DNA of 49,454 nucleotides, taken from positions 1 to 49,454 of the forward strand of contig JACRGQ010000041.1 in NCBI GenBank assembly GCA_016217735.1, written 5' to 3'. The notes beneath the pieces are model-generated. The model worked only from the letters and a program-made list of their open reading frames with translations. It was not told the DNA's origin and did no database searches. Source of the stretch: Nitrospinota bacterium (lineage in GTDB: Bacteria > Nitrospinota_A > UBA7883 > JACRGQ01). Position numbers and translations under genes: made by a program. Shown here piece by piece: positions 16,115-24,870 of this stretch (its first letter is position 1; each line of letters opens with the position of its first letter).

Positions 16115-17704
16115 TTACGCGTATACCCGGAAATCGATCTCCGGAAAAATGTTGTCCAGCGATTCGATCCGCTCAAGCCATTCGTAATCGACCTGCCCGC
16201 TATCCGTCTGGTCGGCCAAGCGGTTGAAGCGCGAGATGTGGTCGTTGGTCCGCTTCACGGCGTATTCGACCATCGTGCCGGTCTTCATGATAAAGGCCCA
16301 GTCGGATGCCTGCGCCAGCAGCAGTTCGCGCGCCGCCTGGTTCAGCAGCCGTTCCTTGCCGTTGGCGGTGTTCCGGTGTTGTTGCGCCAGGGTTACCATC
16401 CGCTCGGCGGCCCGGGTAAGGTGCGGGTAGACCCAGTCGTTGCTTCCTTCCAGCCAGACCTCGTTGTACCCTTTGTAGCCCCACGAGCACATCGGCGGCT
16501 GGCAGACCTGGTTGCGCGGGAATTCCTGCAGGTATTCCGACGGCGTAATGGTCTTGAAAACATTCTGGTCGTAGTTGATCTTCCGCAGCAGGAAGTTTAT
16601 CCACTCCGGCCCTTCGTACCACCAGTGGCCGTACAGTTCCGCGTCGTACGGGGCGACGATGATGGGCGGTTTGCCCCCCATCACCCCGTGCAGGTGTTCG
16701 ATCTGCTTCTCGCGGTTGTACATGAAGTTCCCCGCGTGCGACGCGGCCTTTTCAAGGGCGGCGTACTGGTTGTACGGCTCTTTGTGGTTGCTCACGCCGG
16801 TGATCTTGTAATATTTGAGGCCGGTCATTTTCCGCAGCCCGTTCGGCTGGATGTAGGGGCGCACATACTCGAAGTCGAGGTCGTACCCCACGTCGCGGTA
16901 AAATTCGCGGTAATCGTAATCGCCGGGATAGCCTTCAACGGAACTCCAGACCTGCTTGCTGCTTTCCACGTCGCGCGCGAAGGCGGCCACGCCCGCGGGG
17001 GTGTAGACCGGCGCGTAGACGCCGTATTTCGGCCGCGGCGCGGCATGCAATACACCGTGGGTATCCACCACGAACCAGCGGATGCCTTCCTCTTTCAGGA
17101 GGCTTTCCACGCCGGGGTGATAGGCGCATTCCGGCAACCAGATACCGCGCGGGCGCCGCCCGAAATGTTTTTCGTAATGTTGCGCCGCCACCCGTATCTG
17201 GGCGCGGACGGCATTCGGTACGCTCTGCATTAGCGGCAGAAAGCCGTGGGTGGCTCCCACCGTGATGACTTCCAGCACCCCTTTGTCCTGGAATTCCTTG
17301 AAGGCGGTCACCAGGTTGCAGCGGTAGCGCTGGGCGAAGAGTTCCCGCGTCTTGGTCAATTTCCAGTGGTACATTTTCGCCAGGTCGTTGAATTGCGGCT
17401 CGAAGCGGGTCCGCTCAATCTCCTTGTTGGCAAGCTCTATAAGTTTGTTCAGGTGGCGCAGGTAGCGCTGTTGCAGCAACGGGTCGACAAGCATCGATAT
17501 CAGCGAAGGACTCATCGACATGGTGATGCGAAAGTGAACGCCGTCGCGCACCAGCCCGTCAAACACCTCGATGAGCGGGGCGTAAGTTTCGGTGATCGCT
17601 TCAAACAGCCAGTCTTCTTCCAGGAAGTCGTCGTATTCCGGGTGGCGCACATAGGGCAGGTGCGCGTGGAGGATCAGCGACAGGTATCCTTTGGGGGCGC
17701 TCAT
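16115..17704 (-). CDS. GH57 1,4-alpha-glucan branching enzyme
   Basis: Glycoside hydrolase family 57 protein, most like the branching enzymes that introduce alpha-1,6 branches into glycogen. The 529 residues begin with the GH57 signature YLSLILHAHLPYVRHPE. The nucleophile region is IWLPECAYHPG (Glu192) and the acid/base region is APYDAELYGHWWYEG (Asp354), both intact. The C-terminal helical domain (about 420-520) is the one found in branching enzymes rather than amylopullulanases. Its start overlaps the stop of the DUF4912 gene by 4 bases (ATGA), so they form one operon. The pairing suggests glycogen metabolism. Confidence 0.9.
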   Translation of the reverse strand: MSAPKGYLSLILHAHLPYVRHPEYDDFLEEDWLFEAITETYAPLIEVFDGLVRDGVHFRITMSMSPSLISMLVDPLLQQRYLRHLNKLIELANKEIERTRFEPQFNDLAKMYHWKLTKTRELFAQRYRCNLVTAFKEFQDKGVLEVITVGATHGFLPLMQSVPNAVRAQIRVAAQHYEKHFGRRPRGIWLPECAYHPGVESLLKEEGIRWFVVDTHGVLHAAPRPKYGVYAPVYTPAGVAAFARDVESSKQVWSSVEGYPGDYDYREFYRDVGYDLDFEYVRPYIQPNGLRKMTGLKYYKITGVSNHKEPYNQYAALEKAASHAGNFMYNREKQIEHLHGVMGGKPPIIVAPYDAELYGHWWYEGPEWINFLLRKINYDQNVFKTITPSEYLQEFPRNQVCQPPMCSWGYKGYNEVWLEGSNDWVYPHLTRAAERMVTLAQQHRNTANGKERLLNQAARELLLAQASDWAFIMKTGTMVEYAVKRTNDHISRFNRLADQTDSGQVDYEWLERIESLDNIFPEIDFRVYA

Positions 17705-19023
17705 TCTTCGGTTTCCTCTTTCAGTTCCGGGCGGTTCTGCAGCACCGTGGTGCCGCGGGAAACCGTGGGGGTGATGGTCTTTTCAAATCTCCGGTTGGCC
17801 GAGACCGCCTTGGCCTCGATTATTTGTATGCCGTCCGGCAGCGCGAAACGGGCGGTGAAAGTGCCGTCAGGGCGCAGTTGCATGGTCTGGCCGGCCAGCG
17901 TCACGTTGGCGTCCGGCTCGGTCGCCCCGTAAACGATCAGTTCGCAGTCAAGGCGGAACCAGAATTGATCCGGTTTCCGCGTGGGGCGCGTCGGCGAGCC
18001 GGCGAAGCTGCTCACCGCGCCGGAGCTGGTTTCACCCGAAAGACGCTGGCGCATCTGCTCCTGCATATCGATGCTCATCGAGGAGCCGCGGGCCTGGAAA
18101 CCGCCGCTCAGGGCGTACATTTTCCAAAAATCATCGTCGGCTATCATCCAATCCTCATCCGTCCGGTTGGAGACGGAGCCGCGCCCCATCATGATGACAT
18201 TCGAGCGGGCCATCATGAAGAACTCGCCCTTGCGGCTTTTCAGGCCGATTTCGGCCACCCAGGCGCGGTCTTCTTCCGGCACATTGACGTACCAGCTGTT
18301 TTTGAGGCCGTGTACGCCGATGTCGAAATGCTTGTGGGCGTTGCGGCCGTTGAAGGAGACATCGGTTACGTCGTACACCCGCAGGGCGAAGTGGCATTCG
18401 CCCAGATTGGTGCCGTTTCGGGCGGCGGTATCGGCTGGCAGGTTCGGATGCAGATCCCAGAAGGTGTGGCCCCAATAGGGGTCGCGCGCCAGCAGGACGA
18501 TACGGTTGTCTTCGTAGCGGTCGGGAATGGTTGCCGCTTCAAGGTGTTCCTGTGTTTGGGCGACATGGTACTTGCTCTCTTCCACTACTTCTTCTTCTCC
18601 GGCACGGTATTTCGGCGACGGTGAAACGGTCGTTTTAACCTTGGCGGAGGAAAAATTTGCGGCAAGACCTGCTTTGGGAGAGGGGGGGGATACAGGCCTT
18701 GCCGCGTTTGTGGCAATTGATTTTGTTTTTATGGGGGCGGCCGCCTTGGGGGCGGATATTACTTCGGCTTTCTCAGAAGCGGCGGCCTTGGCTGCGCTTT
18801 TCTTAGCCGCGGGAGCTTTGCTCCCGCTCTTGCCGGCGGTCACCGTTTTCTTGGCAACAACTCCGTTCTTGGCCGGAGCGGCCTTTTTGTCGGCTTTAAG
18901 GATCGCCGCCATCATCTCATCCTTGGAGAGAGTGGCTTTTAGGGTAAGGCTGTAAACCTTTCCCAGACGGGCCAGTTCTTCCTTGGTTTGTTTCGCCAGT
19001 TTTGCTTTATTTAATTTTTCCAT
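17701..19023 (-). CDS. DUF4912 protein with N-terminal SAP/Rho-N-like segment
   Basis: A 440-residue protein of unknown function. The N terminus (MEKLNKAKLAKQTKEELARL) resembles the short helical Rho-N/SAP-type domain. It is followed by a low-complexity Ala/Lys/Pro linker (about 45-140) and then the DUF4912 domain (about 165-330; NRIVLLARDPYWGHTFWDL, FDIGVHGLKNSWYVNV). The last 60-70 residues look like another beta-sandwich (DANVTLAGQTMQLRPDGTF). DUF4912 proteins are often encoded next to GH57 enzymes, as here. The start at 19023 matches the usual N terminus; upstream in-frame ATGs extend to 19047, and neither has a well-spaced ribosome site. Confidence 0.75.
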   Translation of the reverse strand: MEKLNKAKLAKQTKEELARLGKVYSLTLKATLSKDEMMAAILKADKKAAPAKNGVVAKKTVTAGKSGSKAPAAKKSAAKAAASEKAEVISAPKAAAPIKTKSIATNAARPVSPPSPKAGLAANFSSAKVKTTVSPSPKYRAGEEEVVEESKYHVAQTQEHLEAATIPDRYEDNRIVLLARDPYWGHTFWDLHPNLPADTAARNGTNLGECHFALRVYDVTDVSFNGRNAHKHFDIGVHGLKNSWYVNVPEEDRAWVAEIGLKSRKGEFFMMARSNVIMMGRGSVSNRTDEDWMIADDDFWKMYALSGGFQARGSSMSIDMQEQMRQRLSGETSSGAVSSFAGSPTRPTRKPDQFWFRLDCELIVYGATEPDANVTLAGQTMQLRPDGTFTARFALPDGIQIIEAKAVSANRRFEKTITPTVSRGTTVLQNRPELKEETEE

Positions 19024-19080
19024 ACCCCCATATAGAGCCATATCCATGCCATGCTGGCGTATGTGTAAATAGTTTTAAAA

Positions 19081-19159
19081 CAATGCATTGCGTTTAATTA
19101 TGCATTGACGTGTCATGTGATGGGGTGTAGATGCCCCATTTATTGGGGTATATATGCCC
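19081..19159 (-). promoter_or_regulatory. Repeat-rich putative operator upstream of the DUF4912-GH57 operon
   Basis: Two near-identical dyads, GGGGTGTAGATGCCCC (19122-19137) and GGGGTATATATGCCC (19145-19159), lie with starts 23 bases apart. Closer to the gene, ATGCATTG occurs at 19083-19090 and again about 17 bases on (19100-19107). The block lies within 140 bases upstream of the DUF4912 start, where regulator-binding sites are expected. Which protein binds is unknown. Confidence 0.4.
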
Positions 19160-19188
19160 GATTTGCCTTCCCTGAAAGTGGGTCGGAA

Positions 19189-19220
19189 ATAAAAAAGGCG
19201 GGTGGATTGCTCCACCCGCC
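19189..19220 (-). terminator. Intrinsic terminator of aclBA
   Basis: Perfect 10-base arms (GGCGGGTGGA at 19197-19206, TCCACCCGCC at 19211-19220) with a four-base loop. On the - strand they are followed directly by TTTTTT. It begins 23 bases after the aclA stop. Confidence 0.9.
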
Positions 19221-19242
19221 CTTGGTTGGCTGAAATCGCCGT

Positions 19243-21078
19243 TTATTTTTTCGGCAGTTTCGGCACCGGGCGCCGGGGGGTGACGGCCCAGTTGATAAGG
19301 TAGTTGTACATGCGGATGAGGCGGCCCTGATTGCGCTTCTGGTCTATCCAGTGGCCGATCATGCCGATGGTGCGCGCCAGCATGAAGAAGCCGTTCAGCG
19401 AATCGACCGGGTAGCCCATGTCGAGCAGCACACAGCCTATCGTGCCGTCCACGTTGAGGATCAGGTTGTCCTTCTTCGTGGTGGTGATGGCTTGCACCTT
19501 CAAGGCGTAATCCAGGCGCGGCGAGGTGATCTTGTTCTCGCGCACGAACCGGATGATCTCCTCCACCCGCTTGTCGGGGTTCTTGAGGCTCTTCACGCGG
19601 TGGCCGATGCCCGGAACCGGTCCCACTTCCTTCTTCATATAGGCAAGGAAGCCGGGAACGTCGTTCGGGTAGTTCCTCAGGCCGTAATCCATATAGACGG
19701 CCGCGTCGGTTACCGCGCCGCCGAAGCGCGGTCCGATCATGATCATGCCCGCGGCGACGGATTGCGGCAGGCCGATCCCCGCGCAGGCGGCGAGAATGGT
19801 GCCGAACGCGCCGGAGACGGCGGGTCCGTGGTCGGCGGAGAGGATGATTATCCGCTTGATGAGTTCCGCTTCCAGCGGGGTGGGCAGCTTTTTGTTCCAG
19901 AGCAGGCCGATGACGTGGGGAATGTCGTATCCCTCGTTAATCAGCTCGCTGGCCGCATAGCCGCAGTAAAGCGGTTCTTCGCCGCGGTCGTCGGTGATGG
20001 TGTTTTTGAAAAGCGGCTCCACGGCGATGGTGCCGGACTTGAGCCCTTCTTCCACCTTTCTGGGAAGCTGCGGCAGCTCGGACGGCGCGAGGTCTTCCAC
20101 TTTTGTCGTCTGGCCGACGGCCTTCAGGTCTTCATACACCTTCTTGATGGCCGGTCCCAGCGCGCCGAAGGTTTCAGGGACGATGGCCCCGGCCTTTTTC
20201 AGCGCTTCCGCCTTGGAACGGGCCGAGCCTTCGCCGTGGGCTCCTTCTTTTGCGCCCGCGTGGCCGAACTTCATCCCCTTGGGGAGTTTTTCCTGGCAGA
20301 AGCCGCCCACAACGCCGATCAGCTTGATGCGGCGCGGTTTAGCGGCAAGCCATGCGGCGGCCCCTTCTTCGAGGTTGCCCCCCATTTCGCCCACGATGAC
20401 CACGGCCTTGGTGTCCGGGTCTTTTTCGAAAAGCTCAAGGTAGTCCACGAAGTCGGTGACCGGGTAGGAGTCGCCGCCGATGCCGATGGCGGTGGTGATG
20501 CCGTCGGCGAACTGCGAGATGATCCACATGATTTCGTTCGAGAGGCCGCCCGACTTGGTGATGACGCCGAACGAGCCTTGGCGGTAGAGCTTCGAAAGGA
20601 TCAGGTTGTTGTACTCGCCGCCGATCACGCCCAGCCGGGCCTTGCCGGCGGACATGATGCCGATGGCCGAGGGGCCGTTGAGCAGCTTGCCGGTCTTCTT
20701 GGCTTTCTTGATCATCAGCTTGGCGTCTTTCTCCGGCACCCCTTCGGTGATCATGGAGATCGATTTGATGTTCGGGTTGTCCATCGCTTCCATCGCGGCC
20801 GCCGCGGCGCGGGCCGGGCCGATGTAGACCAGCGCGGTGTTGATGCCGCCGTGCGCGGCGGTTGCCTCGCCCAGCGTGGCATAAATCGGCACCGCCACGA
20901 TCTGGCTGCCCACCGGGATGTCGTAGGTTTTGCCGGCGTCCGGCGGATAGACGAACGCTTCGACATAGAACGGGAGGCGGCAAAGGTGGCAGAATTCCCC
21001 CATGCGGCGCGCGGCGTTGACGGCGGCCTGGCCGCCGAGTATCACGACCTTCGTATTATCATTTGCTACAATAGCCAT
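19243..21078 (-). CDS. aclA: ATP-citrate lyase, large subunit
   Basis: Catalyses, with AclB, ATP- and CoA-dependent cleavage of citrate to acetyl-CoA and oxaloacetate, a key step of the reductive TCA cycle. The 611 residues combine a succinyl-CoA-ligase-alpha-like half with the phosphohistidine at His273 (FGHAGAKEGA) and a citrate-synthase-like C-terminal half with SADHGPAVSGAFGT (His417) and GIGHRVKS (His493). Length fits the bacterial two-subunit enzyme (about 608). A GAGGAG ribosome site precedes the ATG. It lies 11 bases after aclB. Without isocitrate dehydrogenase or 2-oxoglutarate synthase genes in view the cycle itself is inferred, not shown. Confidence 0.95.
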   Translation of the reverse strand: MAIVANDNTKVVILGGQAAVNAARRMGEFCHLCRLPFYVEAFVYPPDAGKTYDIPVGSQIVAVPIYATLGEATAAHGGINTALVYIGPARAAAAAMEAMDNPNIKSISMITEGVPEKDAKLMIKKAKKTGKLLNGPSAIGIMSAGKARLGVIGGEYNNLILSKLYRQGSFGVITKSGGLSNEIMWIISQFADGITTAIGIGGDSYPVTDFVDYLELFEKDPDTKAVVIVGEMGGNLEEGAAAWLAAKPRRIKLIGVVGGFCQEKLPKGMKFGHAGAKEGAHGEGSARSKAEALKKAGAIVPETFGALGPAIKKVYEDLKAVGQTTKVEDLAPSELPQLPRKVEEGLKSGTIAVEPLFKNTITDDRGEEPLYCGYAASELINEGYDIPHVIGLLWNKKLPTPLEAELIKRIIILSADHGPAVSGAFGTILAACAGIGLPQSVAAGMIMIGPRFGGAVTDAAVYMDYGLRNYPNDVPGFLAYMKKEVGPVPGIGHRVKSLKNPDKRVEEIIRFVRENKITSPRLDYALKVQAITTTKKDNLILNVDGTIGCVLLDMGYPVDSLNGFFMLARTIGMIGHWIDQKRNQGRLIRMYNYLINWAVTPRRPVPKLPKK

Positions 21079-21089
21079 CGTTCTGCTCC

Positions 21090-22295
21090 TCAGACTTTCT
21101 TCTTGCCGAGCGCCATGTCGACGATGTCGGTCAGCGGGGTATAGCGGTCGAACACTTCAATATCGAAGCCCTCGTTTTTCAGTTCACGCATGGCGGCGAG
21201 GCCGATGGCCTCGTTCGGGCCGCCGCGGCGCACCCAAATCTTCACGCCTTTGAGGAGCCCCTTGTCCCTGGCGATACGGAAGCCCGCGATGATTCCCTGG
21301 AACGTCACCTTCACGTCGGTGAAGTTGGCGATGGCGCCGCCGACGATGATGTGTTTGATGCCGGGGAGGGCGGCGACCCGTTCAGTCAGCGCTTGCACGG
21401 CCCATCCTGGCGGATCGCCGGAATATTCGGAATAGTTCGCTATGGTGCCGCCGAGGTTCACCACCGCGTCGGAGTAGAACACCGATGCGCCGCCGCCCGC
21501 GGGGAGCAGCGCCACTTCACCGCCGGGGATTTCAATCAGTTTCACCGATCCCTTCACTTTGGAATCGATTTCCATGATCTCTTTTTCCGCTTCGGTGTAG
21601 GCGCGGCCGAATTCCGCCGCCCAGTTGAAATTCCAGTCCTTGTGGCGGAAGCGGGCGTCGCCGTCCAACATGGTCACGGCGTCCAGCGCCACCACGTTGC
21701 CGGTTTTCTTGTCCACAACGACGGGATTTATCTCTATATACTGCCCGTCTTCGTTGTCAAACATGTCAAAAAGCGAATGCGCGCATGCGGCCATCTTTTG
21801 CGCGATGTCGCCGGTGAAACCGCATCGTTTGGCAAGCTCGGTGCATTGTCCCGGCGCCGACTTTTCGCCGACTTCCACGAAATTCCGCTGCACCTTGTCC
21901 CAGTTGGATTCAACCTCGATGCCGCCGAACTTGGCCATCAGGATTTCGGCCCCTTCGCGCACGGATTTAACGCACAGGTAGTATTCCTCGGTGTGTTCCA
22001 CCATCTCGGCCACGATGACCTGCGTTATCTTCATGCCGTCGACTTCGCGCGCCAAAATCTCCTTCGCGGCGGCCTTTACCCCGGCCAGATCGAGGTTCAT
22101 TTTCACCAAGCCCAGTTTGAATCGGCCGCCAAGCGCTTCGTGCGCCTTGGCCACCATCTTGGTGTTTGTCATCCACGGATTGGCCGCCGCCAGTGTATCA
22201 AGCTGGGCGGGATCCGAGATGACCACATGATGGGGTACGTTAATGCCCCACTTCTGGAACAGTCCCATTGCGGGGCCTTCTAACAATTTGGCCAC
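21090..22295 (-). CDS. aclB: ATP-citrate lyase, small subunit
   Basis: ATP-grasp-like subunit (401 residues; family about 398) that phosphorylates AclA and completes the citryl-CoA site. It carries YIEINPVVVDKKTGNVVALDAV, the metal-binding end of the ATP-grasp fold, and the C-terminal CoA-ligase-like domain with LPAGGGASVFYSDAVVNLGG and GGAIANFTDVKVTFQGI. I chose the GTG at 22295 because AGGGAGG stands 6 bases before it and the protein then begins MAKLLEGPA; an in-frame GTG at 22316 lies before that ribosome site. It is first in the operon aclB-aclA. Confidence 0.93.
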   Translation of the reverse strand: MAKLLEGPAMGLFQKWGINVPHHVVISDPAQLDTLAAANPWMTNTKMVAKAHEALGGRFKLGLVKMNLDLAGVKAAAKEILAREVDGMKITQVIVAEMVEHTEEYYLCVKSVREGAEILMAKFGGIEVESNWDKVQRNFVEVGEKSAPGQCTELAKRCGFTGDIAQKMAACAHSLFDMFDNEDGQYIEINPVVVDKKTGNVVALDAVTMLDGDARFRHKDWNFNWAAEFGRAYTEAEKEIMEIDSKVKGSVKLIEIPGGEVALLPAGGGASVFYSDAVVNLGGTIANYSEYSGDPPGWAVQALTERVAALPGIKHIIVGGAIANFTDVKVTFQGIIAGFRIARDKGLLKGVKIWVRRGGPNEAIGLAAMRELKNEGFDIEVFDRYTPLTDIVDMALGKKKV

Positions 22296-22392
22296 TTTGT
22301 CCTCCCTATATAACACATTGAGTTTATGTCATTGCGCGGGCCGGGAAGACATCGCATAAAATAGCGCGGATTCACTCCCCCCGGCGCGAGGT

Positions 22393-22434
22393 ATTTTCAC
22401 TTAAAATCACCGGCAAGTCAAATGTAATCACCGG
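22393..22434 (-). promoter_or_regulatory. aclBA promoter with flanking direct repeat
   Basis: On the - strand TTGACT (about 22416-22421) and GAAAAT (about 22393-22398) stand 17 bases apart, a good sigma-70 arrangement about 100 bases before aclB. The sequence CCGGTGATT occurs twice (about 22405-22413 and 22426-22434), starts 21 bases apart, i.e. two helical turns, flanking the -35. It may be an operator. Coordinates may be off by one. Confidence 0.5.
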
Positions 22435-22485
22435 GTAAATCCTGTGTGGATTCCGCGGCGGCAAACGTGCTACTATTTTCTCCTT

Positions 22486-23904
22486 ATGGAAGAGAAAAAA
22501 AGTTCGTGGGCCGTTAACGCGGCAAAAAAGTTTCTTAAAACCGTTTTTTATGTGGTGTTTGCCGCATTCTTTTTCGGCGCCGGCCTTGGGCTGGCGGCGG
22601 CGTGGCGCACGCCCGCCATGGCGGCCGAAAGCTCCTATGAAAACCTCAAAGTTTTCGCCGAGGTAATGGCGCTGATCCAGAACTATTACGTCGAGGAAAA
22701 ATCGAGCAAGGACCTGACCAAAGGGGCCATCCACGGCCTGTTGCGCACACTTGATCCGCACTCCGCTTATATGGACCGCGATTCCTACGACGCCCGGAAG
22801 CAGGAAACCGAAGGGCAATTCGGCGGCTTGGGGATCGAGATCACCGTGCGGGACAACTACGTCGTCATCGTCGCCCCCATTGAAGACACCCCGGCCGAGC
22901 GGGCGGGGCTGATGGCCGGCGACAAGATCATCAAGATCGACGGGACGGTGGCCAAGGATATGGATATTATGGATGCCGTGAAGAGAATGCGCGGCAAGAT
23001 CGGCACCCCCGTCAAGCTGAACATCTACCGCGAACAGGGCGACAAGACCTTCGACGTGGAAATCGTCCGCGCCATCGTGAAGGTGAGGTCGGTGAAATTC
23101 GGCATGATCGATAACGACACCGGCTATCTCCGGATAGTGAGCTTTACCGCCGAAACTTCGCGCGATGCCCAGGCGGCCCTGAAGGACCTCAAGGCAAAGG
23201 GGATGAAACTGCTCGTCCTCGATTTGCGCAACGATCCGGGCGGCCTCCTGAAAGAGGCGGTGGAAGTATCCGAACAGTTCATCAAGGAAGGCGAAGCAAT
23301 CGTCAGCACCCGCGGGCGCACGAGCGACCAGAACTCCCGCTTCATTTCGCGCAATTCCCACGCCGACACTGAAACGCCGGTCGTGGTGCTCATCAACGCC
23401 GGTTCCGCTTCGGCCTCCGAGATCGTCTCCGGCGCGCTGAAAGACCACCACCGCGCCGTCATCGTCGGGGTGCGGTCGTTCGGAAAGGGGTCGGTGCAGA
23501 CTGTGCGTGAGTTGAGCGATGGCGGCGGCCTGAGCCTCACCACCGCGCGCTATTACACGCCGGCCGGCACCATGATCCACGGTGTCGGCATCGAGCCGGA
23601 TGTTGAAGTGAAGCTGGACATGCCGCCCGGCACGGAACAGGGGCCGGAGCCGTTGCGTGAAAAAGACCTGATGGAGCACTTCAACGGCACCCGCGACGTG
23701 CGCCAGGACAACCTGGAAAAGAAGAAGGAAAAGACCGCCGCCGACAAGGCGAAGGAAAAGGAAAAAGAGAAGGAGCCGCTGCGCGATCCGAAGAAAATCT
23801 TTGACATGGAAAAGGATAACCAACTCCAAAAGGCCGTCCAGATTCTCAAGGATCCGTCCACCTACAAGCACATCAAGGATCAAGGGGGCAAGAAATCCGC
23901 CTGA
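22486..23904 (+). CDS. ctpA: Carboxy-terminal processing protease (S41 family)
   Basis: Periplasmic/membrane-anchored serine protease that trims exported proteins. The 472-residue product has an N-terminal membrane anchor or signal (about 18-40), the helical N domain (YENLKVFAEVMALIQNYYVE), a PDZ domain (about 110-200, GGLGIEI), and the S41 catalytic core with the Ser/Lys dyad Ser309 (GSASASEI) and Lys334 (SFGKGSVQ). The C terminus (about 400-445) is a Lys/Glu-rich low-complexity segment. The chosen ATG gives a normal family start; an upstream in-frame GTG adds an unlikely leader. It is divergent from aclB. Confidence 0.93.
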   Translation: MEEKKSSWAVNAAKKFLKTVFYVVFAAFFFGAGLGLAAAWRTPAMAAESSYENLKVFAEVMALIQNYYVEEKSSKDLTKGAIHGLLRTLDPHSAYMDRDSYDARKQETEGQFGGLGIEITVRDNYVVIVAPIEDTPAERAGLMAGDKIIKIDGTVAKDMDIMDAVKRMRGKIGTPVKLNIYREQGDKTFDVEIVRAIVKVRSVKFGMIDNDTGYLRIVSFTAETSRDAQAALKDLKAKGMKLLVLDLRNDPGGLLKEAVEVSEQFIKEGEAIVSTRGRTSDQNSRFISRNSHADTETPVVVLINAGSASASEIVSGALKDHHRAVIVGVRSFGKGSVQTVRELSDGGGLSLTTARYYTPAGTMIHGVGIEPDVEVKLDMPPGTEQGPEPLREKDLMEHFNGTRDVRQDNLEKKKEKTAADKAKEKEKEKEPLRDPKKIFDMEKDNQLQKAVQILKDPSTYKHIKDQGGKKSA

Positions 23905-23924
23905 TCCCGCCCATCGCATGAACG

Positions 23925-23964
23925 CAGCCGCCGGACGCACGATCCAGGCGGCTGTTTTGTTTTT
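23925..23964 (+). terminator. Intrinsic terminator after ctpA
   Basis: CAGCCGCC (23925-23932) pairs with GGCGGCTG (23947-23954), with an extra GGA/TCC pairing inside, and is followed by TTTTGTTTTT. It ends only about 20 bases before the next gene. Confidence 0.75.
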
Positions 23965-23982
23965 ACCCCGGAAGACCAGCCG

Positions 23983-24870
23983 ATGAAAAAGAAACCCGCC
24001 CCCGCCCGCCGCCGCATGGGGGTTTTGCCGGTACTGGTGATCGTGTTTTTCGCGGGGGGGGTATTCGCCGCCTGGCTGATCGCCCGCTATCACGCCGCGC
24101 CGGTTGAAAAAAAGATCGCCGCCCCGTATTCAGCCGGGCGGAACGCCGATGCGGGCGCCGCCGCCGTAGCCCCGCCACCCGCCATGCCGCCGAAGCCGGG
24201 GGAACGCGGCAAGCGGCTGGCCATCATCATCGATGACATAGGCCTTCGGCGCGACCCGGTGGAAAAGCTGCTGGCGGCGGGCATCCCGCTCACCTTCAGC
24301 GTGATGCCGGATCAGCCGCGCACCAAAGAGCTTGCCGCCGAAATCGCCGCGGCCGGGCAGGAGGTGATGCTCCACCTGCCGATGGAGCCGGAAAACGACC
24401 GGATAAACAATCCCGGCGCGGGGGCGCTGCTGGTGACGGAGCCGGATGAAGACATTCGCGCCGCCATAAGGCATGATCTGGGGCAGGTGCCGCAGGCGAA
24501 AGGGGTCAACAATCACATGGGCAGTCTTTTCACGCGGGATGAGCGGAAGATGGAAGTGGTGCTGGCGGAGTTGAAAGCGCGCAACCTGTATTTCGTCGAC
24601 AGCCTTACCGCCCCAACGAGCGTCGGCCATGCTGTCGCCCGGCGGCTCGGGCTGAAGAGCGCCGCGCGCCGCGTTTTTTTGGATAACGACCCCAGCGCGG
24701 AAGCGATCGCCCAACACCTCCGGCTCGCCATCGGGTTGGCCGTTAAAGAGGGGGCGGTGGTGGCGATAGGCCACCCGTATCCGGCAACGGTGGCGGCGAT
24801 TGAAAAGCTGAAGGACGAACTCGTCAAGGCCGGGGTAACGCCGGTTTTCGCGTCGCAGGTGGTGCGCTGA
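23983..24870 (+). CDS. Divergent polysaccharide deacetylase family protein
   Basis: Predicted periplasmic deacetylase-fold protein (YibQ/DUF610 group). The 295 residues have an N-terminal membrane segment (about 12-35), an Ala/Pro-rich linker, and a catalytic-like domain (about 75-290) with IIIDDIG, MLHLPMEP, NNHMGS, FVDSLTA and IGHPYP. These are the metal- and acid/base-positions kept in the family. Substrate and activity have not been settled for the family, though its genes often lie beside S41 proteases and EnvC-like genes, as here next to ctpA. It overlaps the tsaD start by one base (TGATG). Confidence 0.85.
   Translation: MKKKPAPARRRMGVLPVLVIVFFAGGVFAAWLIARYHAAPVEKKIAAPYSAGRNADAGAAAVAPPPAMPPKPGERGKRLAIIIDDIGLRRDPVEKLLAAGIPLTFSVMPDQPRTKELAAEIAAAGQEVMLHLPMEPENDRINNPGAGALLVTEPDEDIRAAIRHDLGQVPQAKGVNNHMGSLFTRDERKMEVVLAELKARNLYFVDSLTAPTSVGHAVARRLGLKSAARRVFLDNDPSAEAIAQHLRLAIGLAVKEGAVVAIGHPYPATVAAIEKLKDELVKAGVTPVFASQVVR

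Noticed and set aside
19351-21144. 597-codon frame antisense to aclA
   Set aside because: Shadow frame rich in His, Arg and Asp; aclA on the - strand is full length.
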